Source: JACCZX01 sp963807155 (lineage in GTDB: Bacteria; Pseudomonadota; Gammaproteobacteria; Burkholderiales; Burkholderiaceae_F). Taken from it: a stretch of DNA of 64,000 nt. Of the stretch, positions 16,980 to 26,022 are shown piece after piece. The stretch spans positions 62,001 through 126,000 of the forward strand of contig CAWEAZ010000035.1 of NCBI GenBank assembly GCA_963807155.1. The letters run 5' to 3'. Position 1 is the stretch's first letter. Every line of letters starts with the position of its first letter. The notes beneath the pieces are model-generated. The model made no database searches, was not told the origin of the DNA, and worked only from the letters and a program-made list of their open reading frames with translations. Position numbers and translations under genes: made by a program.

Positions 16980-17926
16980 TCAGAACCCGACTGCAGCCTT
17001 GCCTTTCAACGCAAGTATCTTGCGCGCCTCATCCGGCGTTGCGACTTCGAGGCCCAAGCCCTCGATGATCTGACGTACCGCGCGCACCTGCGCCGCGTTC
17101 GATTCGGCAAGCTTGCCGGGCCCGAGCCACAAACTGTCTTCGAGCCCGACACGCACGTTGCCGCCCATCGCTGCCGACATCGCAGCAATCGGCAACTGAT
17201 TGCGGCCGGCGCCTAAGCACGCTCCAGCGATACTGATCGCCAAACAAGCGATCTGCCGTGCGCTTCATGTGCGCGACATCGTCCGGGTGCGGGCCGATGC
17301 CACCGAGAATTCCGAACACGCTTTGAATGAAAAGCGGTGCCTTGACGGTGCCGCGATCGAAGAAGTGCTTGGCGGTGTAAAGATGTCCGATGTCGTAGCA
17401 CTCGATCTCGAAGCGCGTCGCGTTGTCGGCGCACGAGGTCAGGATGTATTCGATATCGCGAAACGTATTCTTGAACACGCGATCGAACGAACCTTCGAGA
17501 TACGGCCGCTCCCAGTCGAACTTGAAATCTTTGAACCGCGCGAGCATCGGGTACAGGCCGAAATTCATCGAGCCCATATTCAGTGACGCCACTTCGGGCT
17601 TCAACTGCAGCGCCGGCTGCAATCGTTCTTCGACCATCATCGTTGACGCGCCGCCGGTCGTGAAGTTGATGACGACGTCCGAGCGGCGCGCAATCTCGGG
17701 CGCGAACTCGAGGAAATACTTCGGATCCTGGGTCGGCCGGCCATCGACCGGATCGCGCGCATGCAGATGAACGATCGCCGCACCGGCTTCGGCCGCCGCA
17801 ACGGCAGCGTCAGCGATTTCTTTCGGTGTGATTGGCAGATGCGGCGACATCGATGGCGTATGGATAGAGCCGGTAACGGCGCAGGTGATGATGACTTTGT
17901 GTTGCGACTTGTCCTGATACGGTCAT
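16980..17926 (-). CDS. BKACE family beta-keto acid cleavage enzyme (frameshifted)
   Basis: BKACE (DUF849) enzymes condense a beta-keto acid with acetyl-CoA and split it to acetoacetate plus a new acyl-CoA. Visible marks are 'VIITCAVTGSIHTPSMSPHLPITP', the zinc ligands in 'IVHLHARDP', 'NFTTGGAS' and the C-terminal 'VRVGLEDSLWL' with the conserved Glu. I place the start at the ATG 17926 because AGGAG is 5 nt upstream, but a frame break follows within ~25 nt. A second break lies near 17215-17240. It is the last gene of a minus-strand operon behind a transporter and a hydroxyacid dehydrogenase; the substrate is not readable. Confidence 0.85.
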
Positions 17927-17942
17927 ACCGGCTCCTGTTCGA

Positions 17943-18888
17943 TCAAGTCTTCGATTCGATGTCAAGTTTGTGCCGTCGCAGCGCCAGCAAGCGACGGTCG
18001 CGCCACTCGGTGCGCTGCTCGCGCTGTGCGGCGGTCAACGGCGCGCCGAGCGCCGCAGCCGCGACGCGCTCGGCGCTTTGCTCTTCCCAAACCGCAGAGG
18101 GCGCAGGATCGACCGCCAGCCGGCGGTAAAAACCGCTGTAGCGCGCGCAATAGTCCGGCGACACCTCCGGGCGCATTCAGCTCGATCGTTTCGAACGGAC
18201 CCATGAACGACCAGCGCATACCGAGTCCGTCGCGCATGGTCTTGTCGAGATCATCCGGCGAAACAACACCATCGGCGACCAGCCGCATCGCTTCGCTCAG
18301 CAGTGCGCCTTGCAGCCGATTCAAGACAAATCCTTCGATCTCGCGCCTTACAACGACCGGCACCTGGCCGAGCGATGCCATCGTTGTACGCGCGCGGTCC
18401 AGCGTCGCTTCGCTGGTCCACGGTGCGCCACAGAACTCGACGACCGGCACCAGATGAGGAGGATTAACCGGATGCGCGACCAGGCAGCGTGCGCGTCCCG
18501 CAAGATCGGCGGTGAACTGCGAGGCGACGATCGCTGACGTGCTGCTCGCGAGTATCGCGTCGGGCGACGCGAGCCGGTCGAATTCGGCGAAAGCGGTTCG
18601 CTTGATCGCGACTTCCTCCGGCAGGTTTTCCTGCACCCACGCAGCATCGGTCAACGCCTGGCTCAGCCTTGTGCAAGGCGCGATGCGCGTCGAGCGCCGC
18701 GCGTGCGTCCGTCGGCTAGTCCCGGCTTGTTGTTGTTCGGTAAGCGATTGCGCGATCTGCTGCCGCGCCGCAGCAAGCTGCGCGGGCACGGCGTCGAACA
18801 GCCGCACCGTCCAACCCGCACGCGCGAACACCACCGCCCAAGCGCGGCCGATCAGTCCGGCGCCGACAATCGCTGCAATACGTTCCAT
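17943..18888 (-). CDS. 3-hydroxyacyl-CoA dehydrogenase/lambda-crystallin-type dehydrogenase (frameshifted)
   Basis: The N-terminus 'AAIVGAGLIGRAWAVVFARAG' is a Rossmann NAD-binding site. 'ASSTSAI' and 'HPVNPPHLVPVVE' are shared by L-gulonate 3-dehydrogenase (lambda-crystallin), carnitine dehydrogenase and 3-hydroxyacyl-CoA dehydrogenases. The C-terminal domain is recognisable ('GFVLNRLQGALLSEAMRLV'). Frame breaks lie in residues ~55-75 and near 18156, where removing one base restores NAPGGVADYCARYSG. It sits 4 nt after the Liv fusion and 16 nt before BKACE. The pairing suggests oxidation of a 3-hydroxy acid to the 3-keto acid cleaved by BKACE. Confidence 0.8.
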
Positions 18889-18892
18889 GCGT

Positions 18893-21418
18893 TTACATCC
18901 AGAGGACGCGGCGGCGTAATTGGAGATCGTCGCGCAGCGCCGCCGCCGGTCCGTGATGGACGACGCTGCCGCGCTCGAGCACGTAGGCCTGGTCAGCAAG
19001 CGCGAGGACCAGATCGAGATTGTGCTCGACGATCACGATTGACAGCTCCTGACGCAAGCGGTCGAAGGCCTCGAACAGTTCTTCGATCACTGCGGGAGCC
19101 AGGCCTTCGAACGGCTCGTCGAGCAATAGCACGCGCACGTGCCCGGACAACGCGCGCGCGACCGCGACCATTTGCTGTTCACCACCGGACAGAAAGTCCG
19201 CCGGCGTGTCGAGGCGCGCGCGCAAGCGAGGAAAGAACTCGAGGATTTTCGCGTCGGACCATGCCACCCCTTCGCCCTTGCGTCGCTTGAGCCGGCCGAG
19301 CTCGAGGTTGTGGCGCACGCTCATTCCGGCAAAGAGGCCACGCCCCTGCGGCACATAGCCGATGCCGCTGCGCGCATTGGCCGCCGCGGGACGCCGCGCG
19401 AGATCGTCGCCCGAGAGCAGATGCGGCCGCCTTGCGCGGTGACGATGCCGATGATCGTCTTCAGCAGCGTCGACTTGCCGGCGCCGTTGCGCCCGAGCAG
19501 CGCCACGATCTCGTGCTCGTGCACCTTGAGCGACGCTTCCATCACGATGTGACTCTTGCCATAGAACGCGTCGACCTTGTCGAGGTCGAGGATCAGCGGC
19601 CCACCGGCGCGCTCGGCCTGACCGCGCGGCTTCGCGGCCAGCGCCGCGGTGCCCGATCCGATGTAGACCTCGCGTACTGCCTGGCTTTCACGAGCGTCGC
19701 TCGCGGTGCCGTCGACCAGAACATTGCCTTCGTTCATCACCGTCACGCGATCGGCCAGCGCGAACACGCGGTCGATGTCGTGCTCGACCAGCAGCACCGG
19801 CAGGTCGGACGAGATGCGTTTGATGAGGCCGGCGACACGCTCGCGCTCCCTCGCGGCGAGGCCGGCGAGCGGCTCGTCGAGCAGCAGCACGCGTGGCGCG
19901 CCGGCGAACGCCAAGCCCATGTCGAGCAGCCGCTGGCCGCCGTAAGACAGCGATCCCGCCTCGGCCTGTTCGATCCCCGACAGCCCGAGGAAGCGGATCA
20001 GCTCCGCCGTACGCGCCGTCACGCGCTCGTTGCGCTGCGCGTCGGCCCAGCCGTTGAAGTGCGACGCATCGCGCGCCTGTACCGCGAGGCGCAGATTCTC
20101 GGCGATCGACACGCCCGGAAACAGGTTGGTGATCTGAAACGAACGGCCGAGTCCAGCGGCGGCAATTCGGTAAGGCGGCAGCCCCGCGATCGAGCGCCGG
20201 CGAGAAGCACCGAACCGCGATCGGGCGCGAACATGCCGGTGATGAGATTGAAGACTGTCGTCTTGCCGGCGCCGTTGGGTCCGATCAGCGCGTGCAGCGA
20301 TCGATCGCCGAACGGCGAGCGACGCATCAGTCACCGCCTTGATGCCGCCGAACGACTTCGCGAGATCGCGCGCCTCCAACACCACACCGTCGGCATGCGG
20401 TGCATGTTTCAGGAACTCGGGCAGCGCCACGCCCTGCTCGATCGAGCGCGCATCCATCGCGGCCGCCTCGATCACCTTGGGTTTGAAGGGCTCGGTGAGG
20501 CGGCGCCATACGCCGACCAATCCAGTCGGCGAGAAGACGATGAATCCGACAAACAGCAGTCCGAAGTACAACAGCCAGTTCGCTGTCCAGATCGACAGGT
20601 ATTCCTGGAACAGGATGTAGAACAGCGCACCCAGCGCGGGCCCGAGCAGGCTGCGCATGCCGCCGATGATGACCATCGCGAGCAGCGCCCCCGAGAACGA
20701 CACCGACGTCGGGTCGGCCGACGCGAACCGATGATGAAACGCGAACAGCACGCCGGCGCATCCGGTCAGCACCGCCGATACCGCGTAGGCGATCTGCTTG
20801 TAGCGGTTGGTCGCGTAACCGATGAACTGCGCGCGCTGCTCGTTTTCGCGAATGGCGACCAGCACGGTGCCGATCGCCGAGCGATGAAAGCGCTCGAGCG
20901 CATACACGACCGTCAGTCCAAACACCGCCACCAACGTGTAGTAGATCCAGGGTTTCTCGAGGTCGAAGCCGAGCCAGTTCGCACGCGTCACGCCGCCCAG
21001 TCCGCTTTCGCCGCCGGTGAACGCTGTCCAGCGATAAGCGATCGCGTAAGTCAGCGCCGAGAACGCGAGGGTCAGTAGCGAGAAGTAGACCCCGCGCCGG
21101 CGCAGCACGAGGAAACCGATCGGCACAGCGGCGACCAGCAGGAAGACCACGGATGCCAACACCGGCCACAGCACGGAGCCGGGAAACCAGTACTTCTGCG
21201 TCAGCGCGGCGGCATACGCGCCGACGCCGAACCAAGCGCCATGTCCGAAGGACACAAGCCCTGTGTGGCCGACCAGGATATTGAGCGCCATGCACGCGAC
21301 GGCGAAGATCACGACGTCGGTCGCGCTGGTGAGCGTCAGCCCACCGGCAAGCAGCGCGAACGGCAGCACGACCATCGCGGCCGCCGCAATCACGACGGGG
21401 GAGCGCAAGAGCGTTCAT
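18893..21418 (-). CDS. LivM-LivG-LivF fused ABC transporter (permease + two ATPases; frameshifted)
   Basis: A LivM permease module (21418 to ~20480; many membrane helices, 'NILVGHTGLVSFGHGAWFG') runs without a stop into a LivG ATPase (~20457-19640; Walker A 'GPNGAGKTT', 'SYGGQRLLDMGLAFA', 'LLLDEPLAGL'). That runs without a stop or credible start into a LivF ATPase (~19610-18893; 'GRNGAGKSTLL', 'LSGGEQQMVAVARAL', 'LLLDEPFEGLAP'). The ATG at 21418 overlaps the livH stop. Frame breaks lie near 21410, near 20320 and 20200 (Walker A is in another frame), and near 19360-19420. With these corrected the product is about 840 residues. LivM-LivG fusions are known; I am less sure how common the triple form is. 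Confidence 0.8.
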
Positions 21419-22289
21419 TCGAAGCGCTGGATTCGCTCGCCAAAGAGGCCGCGCGGCCGGATCAGCAGCACGAGCACCATCAGCAGGTACATCGAGGCTT
21501 CCGCCGCGGCGGGATAGAAGTACACGGTGAGACCGCGCACGACGCCGACGATCAGCGCGGCCCACACCACACCCCAGAACGAGCCCAGCCCGCCGATCAC
21601 CACGACGACGAACGCCGCGGTCAGGATCTCGGCGCCCATCGCCGGATGCACGCCGGTGATCGGCGCGAGCAGCACGCCCGCGAGCGCGGCCAGCGCAACG
21701 CTGATCGCGACCACGGCGCTCATGTACGGTTGCAACGAGATGCCGAGCGCCGCCACCATGTCGGGGTTCTGCACGCCCGCGCGCACCACGCGCCCGAACG
21801 GCGTGCGCTGCAGCAGCAACCACAACGCGGCCACCGCGCGGCGGCAATCGCGAGCATCACCAGCCGGTACTTCGAGTAGATGAAATCGCCGACCAGGAAC
21901 TGGCCTTTGAGCGCCGGTGGAATCGAGAATGGCAGCGGCGCCGCGCCGAAGATCAGGCGCAGTGCCTGCTCGGCGACCATCGCGAGGCCGAACGTCATCA
22001 GCAGGCCGAGCGCGGGATCCTCGCGGTAGAAGCGCCGGAACAGGAAGCGCTCGACCACGAGGCCGATCAGCGCGACCAGCACGGGTGAAGCCACGAGCAC
22101 GCCGCCGAAGCCCAGCACGTCAACGAGCTTGACGGCGAAATACGCGCCAAGCGCGTAGAACGCGCCGTGCGCAAGGTTGACGAGTCCGCCCAGTGAAAAG
22201 ATGAGCGAGAGCCCGAGCGCGATCAGCAGGTAATACGCACCGACCAGCAGGCCGTTTAAGACCTGCTCGAGGATCTGGCTCAGGACCAT
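21415..22289 (-). CDS. livH: Branched-chain amino acid-type ABC permease LivH (frameshifted)
   Basis: This is an inner-membrane permease with 'LLVGAYYLLIALGLSLIFSLGG' and 'NLAHGAFYALGAY' at the N-terminus, both diagnostic of LivH. 'RAGVQNPDMVAALGIS' and 'VVIGGLGSFWG' follow in the second half. One frame break lies near 21840. The restored length is about 291 residues. The start could also be the GTG at 22301; I chose the ATG at 22289 at the beginning of the conserved region. It pairs with the LivM module and the binding protein upstream. Confidence 0.85.
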
Positions 22290-22343
22290 GAGGACGCGCA
22301 CGGGACGGCGCGACGTCGCGCCTTCCGCGCGGCAAACGTCAGA

Positions 22344-23599
22344 TCAAGCAGGCATCGTGCAGTTGTTGTCTTCCTTCGTCGGCGCAATCACCTCGAGGCT
22401 CTGGTTGGCAGCCGGCACCGGCGGCGACATCGTGAAGAGGTTCCACTTGTCCTTGATCTCGGCCGCGGGCTTGAATTTGATCGTGTACATCTCCTGCATC
22501 AACTGGTGGTCCCAGTTGCGGTAGTAGCCCTCGCGGGTTTTCAGCACGTCGAACTTGGCACCCTTCTCCATGTGCTGGGCGACCTTGGTGGAGTCGGTGG
22601 ATTTGATCTCCGCCATTGCTTGCGCAAGGTGCTTCGTCGACAGGTAATCGCCCCACGCCTGGTTGTCTGGCGGTTTTCCGTATTTTTTCGTGAAGGCCAC
22701 GACAAATTTCTGCGCCGAGAGCGTGTTGACCTCGTGGCCCCAGACCAGCGGCCAAGTGCCGGTCAGGTTGGTCGTGCCGGCGCCCCAGGCCACCGCGGTG
22801 TCGAACGCGAATCCAGCAACCGGAAACGGCAGCCCGTACTCGAGGTACTGCTTCATGAAGTTGGTAATTTGCGCACCGGCCAGGTTCGAGACGACCATAT
22901 CGGGCTTGGCGTTGCGGATCTTGAGCAGGTACGCCGAGAAATCGGTGGCATCGGTGGGCACGAGCTCGTCCGCGCCAAATGTCGCCGCCGTTGGCCGCCA
23001 TGAAGCGCTTGGCCGCTCTAAGCAGGTCGTGCCCGAACGCGTAATCGGCGGTCAGGCTGTACCACTTCTTGCCCTTGACCATACCGTCGCGCAACAGCGC
23101 CTGCCCGGCCGCGTACACATACATCGTGTTGGTCGCCTCGGTGTGGAACATGTAACGGTTGCACGCCTTGCCGCGCAGCTCGTCCGAATTGCAGCCGGTG
23201 TTGAAGAACAGGATCTTGTTGCGTTGCGCGACCTGCGCGATCGCGAGACCCGACGCCGAGCTGATCTCGCCGATGATCGCCACGACCTTGTCGCGCTCGA
23301 TCAGCCGCTGCGCCTTCGTCGACGCCGTTTGCGGATTGACGCTGTCCTCGGCGATCAGCTCGATCTTGCGGCCCATGATCCCGCCCGCCGCATTGATCTC
23401 TTCCACGGCGAGCGTGACACCCATCACCGCATACTCGCCGAGCGGACCGAGAAATCCGGTGCGCGGGGTCAGATGGCCCAGCCGCACCGCGTCGGCCTGG
23501 CTACGCACGATGGCCGGGAACCCGACGGCGCGTCAGCGCACCGGCAGCGCCGGCGGCGCGAACCAGAGTGCGACGGGAATTCGACTTCGGTTGATCCAT
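22344..23599 (-). CDS. Periplasmic solute-binding protein of Liv type with Tat signal (frameshifted)
   Basis: This is a type 1 periplasmic binding protein (LivK/HAAT family): 'RLGHLTPRTGFLGPLGEYAVMG', 'LAVEEINAAGGIMGRKIELI', 'VAIIGEISSASGLAIA', and a C-terminal half with 'NYAKPDMVVSNLAG'-like text. Restoring the start at the ATG 23599 (AAGGAG upstream) gives MDQPKSNSRRTLVRAAGAAG, a twin-arginine signal peptide. Frame breaks lie near 23530-23545 and near 22975-22985. The restored length is about 418 residues. It is the first gene of the operon and delivers the substrate to LivH/LivM; the substrate is unknown. Confidence 0.85.
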
Positions 23600-23723
23600 T
23601 GATGTCTCCTTGGGTGGGCGCTTATCCGGCAGCCCTTATGGTGATCGAACGTGCAGCGGTTTTGACTACGATCGCCGTTATAGTCGGCCGACCGAAAGCT
23701 GTCCATCGGGACACGGAGGACGC

Positions 23724-24500
23724 ATGAACCTGGGGCTCGCATCAGCACGCGTGTTGGTCACCGCGGGCGCGTCAGGTATCGGTCTCGCTATCGCGCGCGA
23801 GTTCGTGAACGAGGGTGCTCAAGTGCACGTGTGTGATGTCGACACTCGCGCACTGGGTGAGCTCTCCACAATCGCCCCCACCGTCACGTCGTCGCACTGC
23901 GACGTCTCCGAAGAGAGTGCAGTCAGTCGTCTCTTCGACGATCTTCTGGCACGCCACGGCGGCCTTGACGTGCTGGTCAACAATGCCGGCATCGCCGGGC
24001 CCACCGCGCGCTGTGAAGATATCTCGCTTGCCGACTGGGAACGCACACTCGCCGTCAATCTGACCGGCCAGTTCCTGTGCGCGCGATTGGCAACTCCGCT
24101 TCTGCGCAAAAGCCGCAACGCGAGCATTGCTAATCTTTCGTCGGCCGCGGGGCGCTTCGGCTTTCCGCTGCGAACGCCTTATGCAGCATCCAAGTGGGCG
24201 GTGATCGGATTCACGAAGTCGCTATCGATCGAGCTTGGAAGCGACGGCATCCGCGTCAACGCGATCTGTCCCGGATCGGTCTCCGGCCCGCGCATCGATT
24301 CAGTCTTCGCGAATAAGGCGCAAGCGCGTGGCGTGCCGATGGAAACGGTGCGCGACGAAGCGCTGGCCAAAACATCGTTGGGACGACTGATAGCGCCGGA
24401 AGACATCGCGCGTCTCGTCGTCTTCCTGGCATCGCCCGCAGGCGCGAACATTTCGGGCCAGGCAATCGGCGTCGACGCCGACGTTCAAGCCTTGGTGTGA
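23724..24500 (+). CDS. Short-chain dehydrogenase/reductase
   Basis: The protein has 258 residues and is intact. The classical SDR marks are cofactor motif 'VTAGASGIGLAIA', 'NNAGIAGP', the catalytic Ser in 'NLSSAAG', 'YAASK' with catalytic Tyr and Lys, and 'NAICPG'. The Asp after the second strand ('VHVCDVDT') favours NAD over NADP. GGAGGA precedes the ATG at 23724. It is divergent from the transporter-BKACE operon, with 124 nt between starts, and may act on a related substrate; that link is only positional. Confidence 0.9.
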   Translation: MNLGLASARVLVTAGASGIGLAIAREFVNEGAQVHVCDVDTRALGELSTIAPTVTSSHCDVSEESAVSRLFDDLLARHGGLDVLVNNAGIAGPTARCEDISLADWERTLAVNLTGQFLCARLATPLLRKSRNASIANLSSAAGRFGFPLRTPYAASKWAVIGFTKSLSIELGSDGIRVNAICPGSVSGPRIDSVFANKAQARGVPMETVRDEALAKTSLGRLIAPEDIARLVVFLASPAGANISGQAIGVDADVQALV

Positions 24501-24516
24501 ACTGCTACGTCAACGA

Positions 24517-25926
24517 CTAACGCTTGGTGCCGCCGAGTAGCGCCGCAACGCGAACGGGCTTGTCCTTGCCAGCAGCGGGCATAGGTGGTGGCGACGACGG
24601 CGCAGGTAGCGCACCACCGGACGATGCGCCGGGTTCATACGGCTTGCTGAAAAAATCGTCGACCGGCGGTGTGCTCGACGCGTGCGCGCGATCGGGCCGG
24701 CGCTCAATGGCGTCGCGCCGAGCCGGGCGATCACGCCGGTCACTGCGCTCGGCGCGGCCACGTTGCGCGACTTCCATCGTGCGAATCTCGAACTTTTGCT
24801 TCGTCAATTTCTCGATCGCGGCAACGGCACGCTCTTCGGAACCCGTCATCAGCATGATCGTCAGGCCGCTCATGCCGGCGCGCCCGGTGCGGCCGATGCG
24901 ATGGATGTAATCCTCGGCCGCAAATGGAACGTCGTAATTGATCACGACGGGTAGCTCGACAATGTCAAGTCCGCGCGCCGCGACATCAGTCGCGACCAGC
25001 ACCTCGATCGCATCGGTCTTGAAACCTTCAAGCGCTTTCATGCGCTCATCCTGCGTCTTGTCGCCATGAATCGCGTCGGCATTGATGCCGGCTTTCTGCA
25101 ACTGACGCGCGAGCCGACGGCACTCGATCTTTGCGTTGACGAATACCAACACCTGCGTCAAGCGCCCGCCATCAGGGCCGCGCGTGGCGAGCAGTTCAAG
25201 CAGCGCCGCGACCTTTTCGGATTCGTGCAGCTTGAACACTTCCTGTGTCACGTTATCGGCCGTCGCATTGCGACGCGCGACTTCGATCAGCTGCGGATCC
25301 TTCAAAAAATTGGCCGCGAGCTTCTTGATCTCTTCCGAGAACGTCGCCGAGAACATCAGGCTTTGGCGCTGCTTCGGAAGCAGATTCAGGATGCGGGAGA
25401 TATCCGGCAGGAACCCCATATCGAGCATGCGATCGGCTTCATCCAGCACGACGATCTGCACCTGCGACAGGCTCGTGTTCTTTTGCTGCAGATGGTCGAG
25501 CAGACGGCCCGGTGTTGCGACCAGGATTTCGGCGCCGGAGCGCAGCGCCGCCGTTTGCGGGTCCATATCGACGCCGCCGTACACCAACGCGCAACGCAGG
25601 GGCGTCTTCGCGATGTACTTCTTGACGTTGTCCGCTGTTTGATCAGCCAACTCGCGCGTCGGTGCCAGGATCAGTGCTCGTACCGGATGCCGCGCCGGTG
25701 ACATGCTGGCACTCGCGTGCGGCAACAACTTCTGAATGATCGGCAACGCAAACCCTGCCGTCTTGCCGGTGCCGGTTTGCGCCGCGCCCATCACGTCGAG
25801 ACCCTTCATCACGACTGGAATCGCCTTCGCCTGAATCGGCGTCGGCGTCGCGTAACCCATCTCGGTGATCGCCGCAAGAATTAATGGGTCGAGACCGAAA
25901 TGAGTGAAGTCCTTGGGGTCAGACAT
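24517..25926 (-). CDS. rhlE: DEAD-box RNA helicase RhlE
   Basis: The protein has 469 residues and is intact. It has a Q motif ('PTPIQAKAIPV'), Walker A 'AQTGTGKT', 'PTRELADQ', 'DEADRMLDMGF', 'FSAT' and 'HRIGRTGRAG'. A basic, disordered tail (~80 residues rich in Arg, Asp and Pro) is typical of RhlE. It remodels RNA, for example in ribosome maturation and RNA decay. The start MSDPKDFTHFGLDP is 5 nt from the tRNA gene end on the same strand, so a transcript from the tRNA could continue into rhlE. Confidence 0.92.
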   Translation of the reverse strand: MSDPKDFTHFGLDPLILAAITEMGYATPTPIQAKAIPVVMKGLDVMGAAQTGTGKTAGFALPIIQKLLPHASASMSPARHPVRALILAPTRELADQTADNVKKYIAKTPLRCALVYGGVDMDPQTAALRSGAEILVATPGRLLDHLQQKNTSLSQVQIVVLDEADRMLDMGFLPDISRILNLLPKQRQSLMFSATFSEEIKKLAANFLKDPQLIEVARRNATADNVTQEVFKLHESEKVAALLELLATRGPDGGRLTQVLVFVNAKIECRRLARQLQKAGINADAIHGDKTQDERMKALEGFKTDAIEVLVATDVAARGLDIVELPVVINYDVPFAAEDYIHRIGRTGRAGMSGLTIMLMTGSEERAVAAIEKLTKQKFEIRTMEVAQRGRAERSDRRDRPARRDAIERRPDRAHASSTPPVDDFFSKPYEPGASSGGALPAPSSPPPMPAAGKDKPVRVAALLGGTKR

Positions 25927-25930
25927 TAAG

Positions 25931-26009
<79 letters not shown>

Positions 26010-26022
26010 GTTGGACAGAGTT

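Noticed and set aside
19432..21078. 548-codon plus-strand frame
   Set aside because: Antisense to the Liv fusion; composition rich in Arg, His and Gln with no domain.
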